Assembly (NCBI GenBank): GCA_045580875.1
Contig: JAZNOP010000076.1
Span: 1 to 44,107 of the forward strand
DNA length: 44,107 nucleotides
Reading direction: 5' to 3'
Source: SIG598 sp045580875
GTDB taxonomy: Bacteria; Bacillota; Clostridia; Oscillospirales; Acutalibacteraceae
Shown here piece by piece: positions 23,903-34,300 of the stretch. A model generated the notes under the pieces. It made no database searches. It was not told the origin of the DNA and worked only from the letters and a program-made list of their open reading frames with translations. The translations under genes and the position numbers were made by a program. How positions within the stretch are numbered: position 1 is the first letter of the stretch; the number at the start of each line of letters is the position of its first letter.

Positions 23903-24268
23903 TCAGCCGGATATTTCGTCGAGGCTGTATATGTACCGGAACTGCATTATGCCTGCGGAGTCAGCCGCCTGTCCTTCAAGCTCATCTTTCAGCGCGTTTC
24001 CGCGGTCTATAATGAAATAGATGCAGCTGCAGCCGTATTCGGCAGCTTTGGGCATAAATACATCAGCGACCCAGGCGGTATCTTCAGCTATGTTTTCAAA
24101 GCCATTGCGCGTGTCAGCAACATAGTCGCAGCCATTCTGCTGAATGATTTCAAGCGCGTGTCTGAGCGGGGCTCTGTAGTCATCAAGACAGCAGAATTTA
24201 TTCCAGTTCACGAACACGACATTGTATTCTTCATTGTAGCTTACATCACAGAATTCTGATGTATACAT
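23903..24268 (-). CDS. Small cytosolic protein, possibly SpoIIAA/STAS-like
   Basis: The 121-residue protein has no signal or membrane segment. It alternates strands and helices (NVVFVNWNKFCCLDDYRAPL, then DYVADTRNGFENIAEDTAWV and CIYFIIDRG) in a way that resembles the SpoIIAA-like fold; the VADTRNGFE and TAWV blocks recur in uncharacterised Clostridia proteins. No function can be given. The ATG at 24268 has GGAGG nearby and a TTGCTT-17-TATAAT promoter. It converges with the GH5 gene at the shared terminator region. Confidence 0.7.
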   Translation of the reverse strand: MYTSEFCDVSYNEEYNVVFVNWNKFCCLDDYRAPLRHALEIIQQNGCDYVADTRNGFENIAEDTAWVADVFMPKAAEYGCSCIYFIIDRGNALKDELEGQAADSAGIMQFRYIYSLDEISG

Positions 24269-24752
24269 CAGATCGCCTCCGGCACTGCAGAATAGGTTGG
24301 TTTGCCTGTATTATAGCAGAGCATAGGGATAAAAGCAATGTGAATATTAATTGCTTGAATTCCGTGAATTATTTTTCAGATAAAAAAATTCGGAACTCGG
24401 AACGCGAAAGTATTATTTACATAAAAATAAAGATTTACAAGCTGCGGTAATGAAAAGGTGAGTGACAATTGTACATGCAGTCAATGGTGCGTGGCTTGTC
24501 GATAACGCAATATCCTGGCAGGATTACGTTAAGCAATGTTACGGGTTTCGCCAGGTGATAAATTACCGGATGATCTTAATTATATTTACATAAAATTATC
24601 AACCGCAATAAATATCAAAGCAGCATAAAGCTTTGATTGAGTTTAGTTAAAATACCTGAATGATGAGAGTGGTGTAATGATGATACCGGAGAGATTTTGC
24701 CTTAATATACTAATATATGCTGTAAATTATATCAATAAGTATCCTGCGCTTA
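24269..24752. other. Long AT-rich intergenic region before the glycan operon
   Basis: About 480 bases without a gene I can support. It holds the minus-strand promoter at 24310-24338 and a hairpin at 24503-24531 (TAACG and ATCC paired with GGAT and CGTTA). The rest is AT-rich with many TATA-like words. A 27-codon open frame on plus from 24476 has no ribosome binding site. Confidence 0.5.
24310..24338 (-). promoter_or_regulatory. Promoter of the small cytosolic protein
   Basis: Minus strand TTGCTT (24333-24338), 17 bases, TATAAT (24310-24315), about 42 bases before the ATG at 24268. Confidence 0.7.
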
Positions 24753-24781
24753 TTGACTTGTATATATTTAAGATATATAAT
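24753..24781 (+). promoter_or_regulatory. Promoter of the surface-glycan operon
   Basis: TTGACT (24753-24758), 17 bases, TATAAT (24776-24781): near consensus. It leaves a leader of about 130 bases before the GTG at 24922, in which a short CGGT/ACCG hairpin is followed by TTTTT (24892-24912) and could act as an attenuator. Confidence 0.8.
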
Positions 24782-24921
24782 ATTACAATACTATGCAGAA
24801 TGGAATTACTGTGCTCGCAATTACTGTGATCAGAAAAAAGTGTGCGGACACGGCTTGTACTATTTACCTCAAGGTGAGCAGAAAGGAAACACGGTAATTA
24901 ACCGGCGTTTTTGGTGATACA

Positions 24922-27600
24922 GTGAAGAGAAATACAGGTATTGATATCGTTATTCCGGTCTATAATGCGCTGGAAGATCTGAAGATATGCGTTGAAAGCA
25001 TAAAAAAGCATACTGACCTTACGTTGGACCGCCTTGTTTTTATTGATGACAGGAGCCCCGACGAGAATGTGTATGCATATCTGAAGAGCATCGAGGCACC
25101 GGGCATAATTGTATTGCAGAATGAAGAGAATCAGGGCTTTTCGGGCAGTGTAAACCGCGGTCTTGAGTTCTCCGACCGGGACGTTCTGCTGCTTAATACC
25201 GACACGATAGTGACTGCGCGTTGGGTTGATAAAATTGTTGCATGTGCATATTCCGATCCGGCAATCGGTACAGTAACGCCTTTTTCAAACAATGCAACTC
25301 TCTGTTCAATTCCGAATTTCTGTCAGGAAAATACCGTGCCGTACGGCCTCTCGATAGACGAGTATGCGCAGGTCATTGAAGAGCGCAGCATGAGAACATA
25401 TCCGCGCATAACCGTTGCAGTCGGCTTCTGTATGTTCATCAAGCGTGAGGTTGTCGACCATGTCGGACTTTTCGATAAAGAGACATTCAAAAAAGGATAC
25501 GGTGAGGAGAATGATTTCTGCTGGAGAGCCGAGCAGATGGGCTATTATCATGTGCTGTGTGACGACACTTACATCTATCACAGCGGCTCAGCATCTTTTA
25601 TCAGCGATGAAAAGAAGGCTCTCATCGCCGAGCATGAGCAGATAGTTCTTGAACGCTATCCGAAGCAGCATCAGCGCAATGCTGAGTATGTAAGAGACAA
25701 TCCTCATCAGTATCTGCGCAGTAATGTTGATATCTTTGCCAGATTGAAAAACGGAAAGAAAAATATTCTTTATGTTCTCCACATGGATTTCCGCCCCGAT
25801 GCAAACAACAGCATTGGCGGCACGCAGTTTCATGTCAGAGATCTCACTGAGAATTTCCGCAGGGAGCATAATATCTTTGTTTTCTCCCGTGATGAGCAGA
25901 TGCTTCGCCTGACAGCGTATCTTGACGGCGAGGAAATCTGTTTCAAGTTCTATACCGGCAAGAAGCCTGAATTCCAGCAGTTCCACGATCAGGAGCTTGC
26001 TGATATATTCAGGGAAGTACTTACAGCCTTTGATATAGATATCGTTCACGTTCATCACGTTCAGGGACTTTCGTTTGACGTGTTCAGCGAAACAAAGAAA
26101 ATGGATATTCCGCTTATCCTGAGCATGCATGATTTTTATTACATCTGCCCGACTACAATTCTGCTGAAGAATGGTGCAGAACGCTGCGATGGCTGTTCTG
26201 ACGACTGCGCACAGTGCCTCAACAGACAGCTTGGATATGCACAGCAGGTATCGTACGTTCCGCTGTGGCGCAAAAAGTGCAGCGAGATGTTTAAGCTGTG
26301 CGATATGCTCATCACACCGTCGGAAGCGGCGAAGGATATCTACACGGAGATTTATCCGGAACTGGAAGGCAGAATACGTGTCATACCGCATGGAATGGAT
26401 CCGTTTGAGGATACTCCGGCAGAATTCCGTGAGTGTTATGACAGTGGTTTTGAATACAGCATTGACCATGCGTTTGAAAAAGATTATCTGATATGCGGCT
26501 GGGCATACGAAAGGGATCACGATGCGAGCGGCAATGAGGTATATATCATTGTCGAGGATAAGGATGGAAAGCGTGACCAGTATAAGGCTATGCCGGTTAT
26601 CAGATCTGACCTTGCCGCACAGAAATCGGACAAGTATATGCGCGCAGGTTTTTCTCTGCAGATACCCGACGGATATTTCGCTTCAGGACAGCTGAAAATT
26701 CAGATTGTTATCAGGAATGGCAGAGATGAATTCCACAGTGAGAAATTCACTGTGAACGGCTACAACAGAAGAGAAAAGTCCCGACGCCGCATAGCCTTCC
26801 TCGGAGGCTTGAGTGAATCAAAGGGCGGCAGCAAGGCTTATGAGATGATTAAGCACAGCGGCAGCAAATATGACTGGTATATAATCGGCGGAATAGGAGA
26901 TCCGAATCTTATTACGCTCGAGAGAAAATACGTACATAAAACCGACTGGTACAGACGCGAGAATATAAAGAAACTGCTTCAGCAGAATCTTATTGATCTT
27001 GTCTGCATTCTGCCTATATGTCCGGAAACCTTCTGCTATACCGTTTCGGAAAGCGAGCTTTCGGGTGTACCAGTGCTTGCTACGGCTATGGGTGCGATAG
27101 AGGAAAGAATGCGGTCGGAGCAGACCGGCTGGCTTATTGATGCGGATATGCCGGCAGCTGAAATCATGGATAAGATAGATTCGCTGTTTGAAGACGGCGA
27201 AGAGTACGAAGCTATGCGTGAAAAAGTGCAGAGCTTCAGACACAGGAGCATCGCTGAAATGTGCAGCGATTATGCTCCGCTTTACAACTCTTTTGCCCGT
27301 CGTGAAGGCGAGAGGGCTGAATACGACAAAGAGGCGATATTTGCAGCCTATGCCATGGCGCAGAGTGATTCTTCCGGATATGTCGGAATGGCCGGATCAG
27401 CTCTGGCTCGCAGAGTAAGCGAGCTTGAAGCTACGCTGATGACCATAAATCAGAGTCTTGAATACAAGATGCTCAAATTCTTCAACAGAGAGAATCTGCC
27501 TTTCAAGAAGCCGTTCAAATGGCTGATCGGTTTTGCGTATCGTGTGTATATCAAGCTTAAGCTTTTACGACAGAAGAGATTTACAGCAAGAACAAAATAA
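24922..27600 (+). CDS. Two-domain glycosyltransferase, GT2 fused to GT4-like
   Basis: The 892-residue protein starts with a GT2 domain (about 5-270): IVIPVYNALEDLKICVES, LLLNTDT in the metal-binding position, and GEENDFCWRAEQMGYY. A GT-B, GT4-like enzyme follows: N-terminal half about 275-505 (NNSIGGTQFHVRDL, ILSMHDFYYICPT, VIPHGMDPF) and C-terminal half about 620-800 (IAFLGGLSESKGG, SESELSGVPVLATAMGAIEE). Between the two halves lies an extra beta-rich module (about 519-615) also seen in the protein at 31313. The basic, amphipathic C-terminus suits membrane contact. Start is the GTG at 24922 after GGTGAT; no ATG fits. It is the first gene of the glycan operon and probably adds two different linkages of the repeat unit. 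Confidence 0.88.
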   Translation: MKRNTGIDIVIPVYNALEDLKICVESIKKHTDLTLDRLVFIDDRSPDENVYAYLKSIEAPGIIVLQNEENQGFSGSVNRGLEFSDRDVLLLNTDTIVTARWVDKIVACAYSDPAIGTVTPFSNNATLCSIPNFCQENTVPYGLSIDEYAQVIEERSMRTYPRITVAVGFCMFIKREVVDHVGLFDKETFKKGYGEENDFCWRAEQMGYYHVLCDDTYIYHSGSASFISDEKKALIAEHEQIVLERYPKQHQRNAEYVRDNPHQYLRSNVDIFARLKNGKKNILYVLHMDFRPDANNSIGGTQFHVRDLTENFRREHNIFVFSRDEQMLRLTAYLDGEEICFKFYTGKKPEFQQFHDQELADIFREVLTAFDIDIVHVHHVQGLSFDVFSETKKMDIPLILSMHDFYYICPTTILLKNGAERCDGCSDDCAQCLNRQLGYAQQVSYVPLWRKKCSEMFKLCDMLITPSEAAKDIYTEIYPELEGRIRVIPHGMDPFEDTPAEFRECYDSGFEYSIDHAFEKDYLICGWAYERDHDASGNEVYIIVEDKDGKRDQYKAMPVIRSDLAAQKSDKYMRAGFSLQIPDGYFASGQLKIQIVIRNGRDEFHSEKFTVNGYNRREKSRRRIAFLGGLSESKGGSKAYEMIKHSGSKYDWYIIGGIGDPNLITLERKYVHKTDWYRRENIKKLLQQNLIDLVCILPICPETFCYTVSESELSGVPVLATAMGAIEERMRSEQTGWLIDADMPAAEIMDKIDSLFEDGEEYEAMREKVQSFRHRSIAEMCSDYAPLYNSFARREGERAEYDKEAIFAAYAMAQSDSSGYVGMAGSALARRVSELEATLMTINQSLEYKMLKFFNRENLPFKKPFKWLIGFAYRVYIKLKLLRQKRFTARTK

Positions 27601-27631
27601 GCGGAATAACAGAAATTGGAGCGTAAAGTTA

Positions 27632-29086
27632 ATGGCAAAATACGATTTTGTGATTGATACATCTGACAGATCCTCTACGGGGCTGATTCTCAGCAGGATA
27701 GCTCCCGGCTCAACAGTGCTGGAGTTTGGCTGTGCAAATGGCAGAATGACCCGCTACATGAAAGAGGAGCTTTCGTGCCAGGTGTACATTGTTGAATATG
27801 ATGAGCCGGCGTTCAATGACGCGGTTCAGTATGCCAGAGACGGTATATGCGATGATATAATGAGCTTCAACTGGGCTGAAAAATTTGCCGGAATCACCTT
27901 TGATGCAGTGATTTTTGCTGATGTGCTGGAGCACCTGACTTCTCCCGAGATAGTTGTGGCTAAAGCGGCAGAACTTCTTGCTGAGTCGGGAAGTGTGCAC
28001 ATATCTGTTCCGAATATCACCCACAATGATGTTCTTCTTAAAGCGTATGATGAGCGCTTTGACTACACTGCTACAGGTCTGCTTGATGATACCCATATCC
28101 ATTTCTGGGGTATGAAAAATCTGAGCGAACTTGCTCAGAGAAGCGGGCTGACACTGAGAAGCGTTGTCGGCACCTATTGTGATACCGGTGCGACAGAGCA
28201 GTATGCACAGGCAGGAAGGGATAAAAATGTTCTTCTCGAGAATCTGCTGAAGCAGAGAGCCTGCGGCGAGGTTTATCAGTTTGTTGTTTCGATGGACAAA
28301 AATCCTGCATCGGGAGCAGTGCCTGCATTCAGAAAATCGTCTGTAATAAGCAACATTTATATCGATTCCGGAAATGATTTTGGCGGTGAGTGCATACCGG
28401 TTGAAGCGGTTCTCGCTGCCGATGGAAGCTACCACGCGTATTATGAGATAGAGGATACTGCGGGAATAAAGCGTGTCAGATTCGACCCGATAGAGAATCA
28501 GGGCTGTATTCTCCGGAATGTCCGTATATGTCAGGATTGCGAAGAGATAGAATTTATAACGACAGCAGAGGCTGAAGTTGAGCAGGGTTATCTGTTTCTT
28601 AATGATGATCCCATGGTGTATGTACAGCAGCTTCCCGGTAAAGGCTCCGTTACAGTAGAGGCTGATATTCTGCTTGTCGGTAAAGAATATATTGATTTTC
28701 TAAACAATGCCTATCTTGACAGGATTAATGATAAAAACAGCGCTCTGGCTGAGAGAGACGCTGTTATGCAGGAGTGCACAGTGCTCAGAGTGCAGAACTC
28801 TGAGTTTGCCCGTCAGGAGACCGAACTGCAGAAAAGAATTGCTTCACTGGCAGAAGAGCTGCAGAACTGCAGAAACGAGTTTGGTGCCTATATCTTCCTT
28901 GCGAATGAAAAAGATGAATATGCTATCAGACTTGAGCGTGAAATCAGCCGTATTAAGGTTGATCTGAATTATTACGAGAATCTCTGGTTTGTGAAGTATC
29001 GCAGATATGCAGGACGGATAGTAAGAGGCGGATTGTGCCGTGTGAAGCGTATCCTCAGAAAGCTTGTTGGAAAGGGAGAACAATAA
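27632..29086 (+). CDS. SAM-dependent methyltransferase with coiled-coil C-terminus, putative glycan chain terminator
   Basis: The 484-residue protein has a class I methyltransferase domain at about 10-225: VLEFGCANGRMTRYM (SAM loop), VIFADVLEHLTSPE, SVHISVPNITHN. A beta-rich region (about 255-350, with KRVRFDPIENQGC) follows, then a coiled coil (about 365-450) and a basic amphipathic tail (residues 454-484, VKYRRYAGRIVRGG and on). Methyltransferase, coiled coil and membrane-binding tail is the plan of WbdD-type chain terminators, which cap a growing O-polysaccharide and use the coil as a length ruler; WbdD also has a kinase domain that is absent here. The ATG at 27632 follows GGAG by about ten bases. 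The stop overlaps the next start by one base (TAATG). Confidence 0.82.
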   Translation: MAKYDFVIDTSDRSSTGLILSRIAPGSTVLEFGCANGRMTRYMKEELSCQVYIVEYDEPAFNDAVQYARDGICDDIMSFNWAEKFAGITFDAVIFADVLEHLTSPEIVVAKAAELLAESGSVHISVPNITHNDVLLKAYDERFDYTATGLLDDTHIHFWGMKNLSELAQRSGLTLRSVVGTYCDTGATEQYAQAGRDKNVLLENLLKQRACGEVYQFVVSMDKNPASGAVPAFRKSSVISNIYIDSGNDFGGECIPVEAVLAADGSYHAYYEIEDTAGIKRVRFDPIENQGCILRNVRICQDCEEIEFITTAEAEVEQGYLFLNDDPMVYVQQLPGKGSVTVEADILLVGKEYIDFLNNAYLDRINDKNSALAERDAVMQECTVLRVQNSEFARQETELQKRIASLAEELQNCRNEFGAYIFLANEKDEYAIRLEREISRIKVDLNYYENLWFVKYRRYAGRIVRGGLCRVKRILRKLVGKGEQ

Positions 29087-30054
29087 TGCTCAGCCTGCTG
29101 AAAAACAACAAAAAGAAAGCTGCGGCTGCAGTGCTGCTTCTGGCGGCAATACTGCTTAATGTTTATATTATTCTGGCAGTGGATTCGGTGCTGCTCAAGA
29201 TATTGCTCTGCCTTGCGGTGAATGCTTTGGGGGCTGTATGTGTTCTGAACATGAAAACACTTTCCAGCATGCCTATAGAGATATACCGTGAACGTTCCAT
29301 GGTATGGGCATTAGTGAAAAATGATCTGCGGGCACGTTTCGCCGGATCGTATCTTGGAATTTTCTGGGCGTTTTTTCAGCCTGTAATAACTATTGCTCTT
29401 TATTGGTTTGTATTTCAGGTCGGCTTGCGTTCCGGAAATGTGAGCGATCATCCGTTTATACTTTACCTCATGGCAGGACTGGTGCCGTGGTTCTATTTTT
29501 CAGAGGCGTGGATGGGTGCATCAGGCTCTCTGATAGAATACAATTATCTGGTAAAGAAAGTTCGCTTCAATGTGGAAATACTGCCGGTTCTTAAAGTGGC
29601 ATCAGCCATGTTTGTTCACGTTTTCTTTCTGGCAGTGCTTGTTATAGTAGCTGCCTGCTACGGTTACTTCCCTGATTTCTATCTGCTGCAGCTGCCTTAC
29701 TATGTATTCTGTTCGGCATTTCTTGTTGCCGGTCTTGGCTATATTACCGCCGCGTGCACGGTGTTCTTCCGTGATATGGCGCAGATAGTCAATATTGTCC
29801 TGACAATCGGAGTCTGGATAACACCTATAATGTGGAATCCTGAAACAACAATGTCTCCGGCTGTACAGAAGATTTTCAGGCTTAATCCGGTTTTTTATAT
29901 TGTAGATGGCTTCAGAGATTCGCTGCTAAGAAAGGTTTGTTTTTGGGAGAAGCCCCTGTGGAGCATATATTTCTGGTGTGCGGCAGTCGCAGTTTATCTG
30001 ATAGGAACTAAAATATTCAACAGACTAAAAGTGCATTTTTCTGATGTGCTGTAG
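29086..30054 (+). CDS. Polysaccharide ABC transporter permease (Wzm/TagG-like)
   Basis: The 322-residue membrane protein has the ABC-2 polysaccharide-export layout: an extra pair of N-terminal helices (about 11-30 and 35-58), the cytosolic coupling stretch WALVKNDLRARFAGSYLGIF, and six core helices, with the family words LGIFWAFFQPV and NPVFYIVDGFRDSL. It should form the membrane channel, with the ATPase encoded next, that moves an undecaprenyl-linked glycan out of the cell. The start overlaps the methyltransferase stop and the ATPase starts 14 bases after its own stop, so the proteins are made together. Confidence 0.93.
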   Translation: MLSLLKNNKKKAAAAVLLLAAILLNVYIILAVDSVLLKILLCLAVNALGAVCVLNMKTLSSMPIEIYRERSMVWALVKNDLRARFAGSYLGIFWAFFQPVITIALYWFVFQVGLRSGNVSDHPFILYLMAGLVPWFYFSEAWMGASGSLIEYNYLVKKVRFNVEILPVLKVASAMFVHVFFLAVLVIVAACYGYFPDFYLLQLPYYVFCSAFLVAGLGYITAACTVFFRDMAQIVNIVLTIGVWITPIMWNPETTMSPAVQKIFRLNPVFYIVDGFRDSLLRKVCFWEKPLWSIYFWCAAVAVYLIGTKIFNRLKVHFSDVL

Positions 30055-30068
30055 GAGATGGATGATTT

Positions 30069-31310
30069 ATGGAACAGGTCGTCAGAGTCAGCAATGTTTC
30101 GAAAATGTATAAAATTTATGATAATCCAAAGGATCGCTTCAAGGAAGCAATGAGCTTCGGCGGCAAAAAGGAATATCATAAAGCATACTATGCGCTCAAC
30201 AATATCTCATTTGAGGTTGGCAAGGGTGAGATAGTTGGCATAATCGGGCGAAACGGCTCGGGCAAATCAACTATACTCAAAATTCTTGCCGGAGTACTCA
30301 ACCAGACCTCGGGAGAGATTGAAATAAAAGGCAAAGTAGCGGCTCTGCTTGAGCTCGGAGCCGGCTTCAATATGGAATATACCGGTATGCAGAATATCTA
30401 CCTTAATGCATCGATGATGAGGGTCAGCAGCGAGGAGATAAAGAAAAAAATACCGGAGATACTGGCCTTTGCTGACATCGGCGATTATATAAACCAGCCG
30501 GTAAAGACCTATTCGAGCGGAATGTTTGTACGTCTGGCGTTTGCGGTAGCAATCAACGTCGATCCGGATATCCTGATTGTTGATGAGGCTCTGGCGGTTG
30601 GTGACGCGCGCTTCCAGATGAAGTGCATGGACAAGTTCGCAGAGTTTGTCGCGAGAGGAAAAACTATTCTTTTTGTTACTCATGATGTCAATTCTGTCAA
30701 GCGATTCTGCAACCGTGCTATATGGCTCAATCAGGGCGAACTGCTCATGGACGGCAATACGGATGAGGTAACCGACCGCTACGTTGACTTTCTGATCAGT
30801 GATCTGCCCATAGAAGAATATCTTGCCCAGTTTGGCGGCGATAATCGACAGCAGGAAGAGAAAAGGGTGGAAGAAATCGACATCAGCGGTGTTGATATGG
30901 TTCAGATACACGAGCTGCATATGTACAACGCTGCCGGCAGAGAGATCGACGAAATACAGCACGGCGAGAAAATAGTGCTGAAGGTCAGTTACCTTGTCGG
31001 TGACGAAACCATAACAAATCCTCTTCTCGGTGTGGCAATACGCAGAATAGATAATGAATATATCTGCGGTCTGAATACCAAGCTGGACAATATGTCAATT
31101 CCCTGGAACAGGGGTTATAACGAAGTTACACTGACATATCCGTGCTTTAATCTTATCGGAGGAGAGTACTATTTTGATGTCGGTATATTTGACCAGAGCG
31201 GAATAGTGAATCTTGATTACAGCACGAAAATAAAAAGCTTTTTTGTGAAGATGGATTATATTGCTGAAGGCATAGTGGTCTTACACCATGAATGGAGCGT
31301 GAAGCGGTAA
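30069..31310 (+). CDS. Polysaccharide ABC transporter ATPase with glycan-binding C-terminus (Wzt-like)
   Basis: The 413-residue protein has a nucleotide-binding domain with Walker A GRNGSGKST (60-68), ABC signature YSSGM (about 147-151), Walker B ILIVDEALAVGD (about 168-179) and the switch His in LFVTHDVNSVK. Residues about 275-413 form an extra beta-sandwich (HMYNAAGREIDEIQHGEKIV, then FNLIGGEYYFDVGIFD) of the Wzt C-terminal type, which in E. coli O8/O9a binds the methylated end of the chain before export. Its presence beside a methyltransferase argues that the exported glycan is capped. It precedes the giant glycosyltransferase by two bases. Confidence 0.93.
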   Translation: MEQVVRVSNVSKMYKIYDNPKDRFKEAMSFGGKKEYHKAYYALNNISFEVGKGEIVGIIGRNGSGKSTILKILAGVLNQTSGEIEIKGKVAALLELGAGFNMEYTGMQNIYLNASMMRVSSEEIKKKIPEILAFADIGDYINQPVKTYSSGMFVRLAFAVAINVDPDILIVDEALAVGDARFQMKCMDKFAEFVARGKTILFVTHDVNSVKRFCNRAIWLNQGELLMDGNTDEVTDRYVDFLISDLPIEEYLAQFGGDNRQQEEKRVEEIDISGVDMVQIHELHMYNAAGREIDEIQHGEKIVLKVSYLVGDETITNPLLGVAIRRIDNEYICGLNTKLDNMSIPWNRGYNEVTLTYPCFNLIGGEYYFDVGIFDQSGIVNLDYSTKIKSFFVKMDYIAEGIVVLHHEWSVKR

Positions 31311-31312
31311 TA

Positions 31313-34300
31313 ATGAACGATAAAAAAATTTTATTGGACAAAATAGACAGGGCAAGTCTGATCTCTTTTGACGTTTTTGATACTTTACTCTTCAGAAAGG
31401 TTAATACACCTGAAACTGTATTCGATCTCGTAGGGAAACATTTCAATATACCTGGATTCAGAAAGCTCAGAATGGATGAGCAGAATGAGGCAAGCAGAAG
31501 AGCGTATGCCGAGTTTCAGTATCCCCACGCAGATATGGATCAAATATATGCGGTGCTTTCTGAGCATACTGAAATTTCTGTAGACTGGAATGAAGTCAAG
31601 GAATATGAGATACAGATGGAACGCGATGCTCTGGTTGCCAACACAGAGATGCTGGAGATATTCAACTACGCGAAGGCGCAGGGGAAGAGAGTAATTGCTA
31701 CCAGCGATATGTATCTTCCGGCCCGCATTCTCTCCGAAATACTCGAAGAAAATGGATTTACAGGGTTTGGTTATGTCTATTGTTCTGCAGATGAGCATAA
31801 GGCTAAGTTCAACCGTGATCTGTTTGAAATTGTCGCGCAGAAGGAAGGTGTTCCTTTCGGGGATATTCTTCATATCGGCGACAAGGAACGTGATGACGGT
31901 GAGTTTCCGGCAGCCTACGGAATGGATACATTTGTGTATCACCGCGCTGCAGATATGGAAAAGCTGAAGAATGCTTCAGGCTCAGATGTGGATGAGGGAA
32001 TCTACAAGATTCTCTGTGATGGCTCGAAGGGCTTCTGGTACGAACTCGGCGTTGAGGTCGGAGGCCCGCTGTATATGGGACTTTTCCGCTGGCTTCTGGA
32101 AAAAACAGCGAAATCAGGCAAGAAGATATTTTTCCTTTCCAGAGACGGCTATAATCTCTGCCATATCTTCAGAGAGTACGGATTTGAGAATGTCGAATAT
32201 CTCTATACTTCCCGCAGAGCGCTTACGATGGCGGCGCTTACTGATATGAATGAGAAGGATATCGCCAGTATGCCGCCGTATTCCTATGGTCACACAATCG
32301 GTGAGATACTCGACTATATGCGTGTTGACAGAACTGCGGTAAAGCATCTGTCGGATATCGGATTTGATTCGTATGACTGCGTTATCAAAGATGAGGATGA
32401 CGCGGAAAGATTCAGAAAGATTTATCCGCTTGATAAGGAAGCTTTCCTGACACAGGCGGCAGTTGAGCGCGAGAATGCTCTCAAATATTTCAACAGCATC
32501 GGATTTCTTGATGAAGATGCAATCTGCTTTGACTGCGGCTGGCAGGGAAGTTCACAGGAGCTGCTGGAGCGATTCAAGGCTGCTGTCGGATGTAAAACGA
32601 AGCATTTCTTCTACTACTTCGGAATCAAGAACGGCAAAAAGAGCCGCAAACAGCTTCAGCGAATGCACTACGATACATATCTCTTCGATTTCTATAAGAA
32701 TTATGCCCTTCAGGATGATATGCGCCTTAACGTCGCAATGTATGAGCTGTTCTTCTCAGCTCCGCACGAAAGTGTTTACTATTATGACGAGGATGGCGAG
32801 GTAGTATTCGAGCAGGGAAGCAGTGCATGCGAGAAAGACGAGCTTCTTCGCGGTATCAGCGATTTTATACGGACAGGAATGGAGTTCGTTGAGAAGTACG
32901 ATGTTGAATATACTCCTGAACTCGCTGTAAGGCATCTGAAGAGACTCATTCACCTGCCCACAGAAGAAGAGGCAGTAACGATCGGCAATCTTCAGAATGT
33001 TGACAGCTTTGCGAGAAAGCAGGGAGAGGCAAAATATATTGCTCATATTACAAGTGAACAGCTCGCAAATAATGCAAATACTGAGATATACTGGCTTAAC
33101 GGTCTGCTGAAAAGACCGGATATTTCAGAGGAACTCAAGAAGGACTGTGCGTTAAGACTTGGTGTACAGTATCCTCCGGTGGTGTCTGAATATCACCTTG
33201 AGGATGATTTGAGTATCATGAACTATAAACGCTGGATCAGGCAGACAGCCAAACAGCGTCAGGTGTTTGAAGAGCTTGCCTACAAGCCGACATTCTCTGT
33301 TGTTATCCCGGTATACAACACTGTTACCGAGCAGCTGGAAGAATGCTTCCAGTCGGTACTCGCGCAGAATTATGACTGCTTCGAGCTGATTCTTGTTGAT
33401 GATCACTCATCGTGGGATAATGTCCGTCCAGTGCTCAGACGATACGAAAACCACGAAAAGGTACGTGTTATTTACAGAGAGACAAACGGACATATTTCGG
33501 TTGCAACAAATGACGGTATCCGGATTGCTTCCGGAGATTTCATTGTTTTCATGGACTGCGACGATGTCATTGAGCCGACAGCACTCTACGAGTTTGCCAG
33601 AAAGCTTAATGAAAATCCGGAGCTTGACTTTATCTACAGTGATGAGGATAAAATCACTGAGGACGGCAAGATAAGGCATATGCCCTTCTTTAAGCCTGAC
33701 TGGTCGCCCGACCTGTTCATGAATATGATGTACACCAATCATCTGGCAACTTATCGCGCATCGATAGTAAAGTCGGTAGGCGGTCTTCGTACTGCATTCA
33801 ACGGCAGTCAGGATTATGACTTCACTCTCCGGTTTATGGAGAAGTCTGATAACAAGCGTGTCGGTCATATCAGTAAGGTGCTTTACCACTGGAGAGAGCG
33901 CAGAGAGTCGGTCGCCTTTGCGATGTCCTCAAAGAATTATGCAGCCATAGCAGCAAGGAATGCAAAGGAGGATTACATCAGACGCAATGGACTCAAAGCG
34001 CACCTTGAGCCTATTACCGGAATGAACCAATACCGTACGGTGTACGAGGTTACGGGCGATCCGCTGGTCAGCATAATTATTCCATCCAAGGATCATCCGG
34101 ATATTCTTGAACTGTGCATCTGTACAATCATTGAATACACCGACTATAAAAACTACGAAATCGTCGTTGTGGACAACGGCAGCAATGAGATCAACCGCAG
34201 GAGAACAGAGCTGTTTCTTGAGGCTGTTGGAGCTAAATATATTTACGATGAAGCTCCCTTCAACTTCTCAAAGATGTGCAACACCGGCGCAGCGAATGCA

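Noticed and set aside
24783..24897. Possible leader peptide of about 34 codons before the glycan operon
   Set aside because: There is an ATG and an open frame but no ribosome binding site, and no run of one amino acid that would suggest attenuation.
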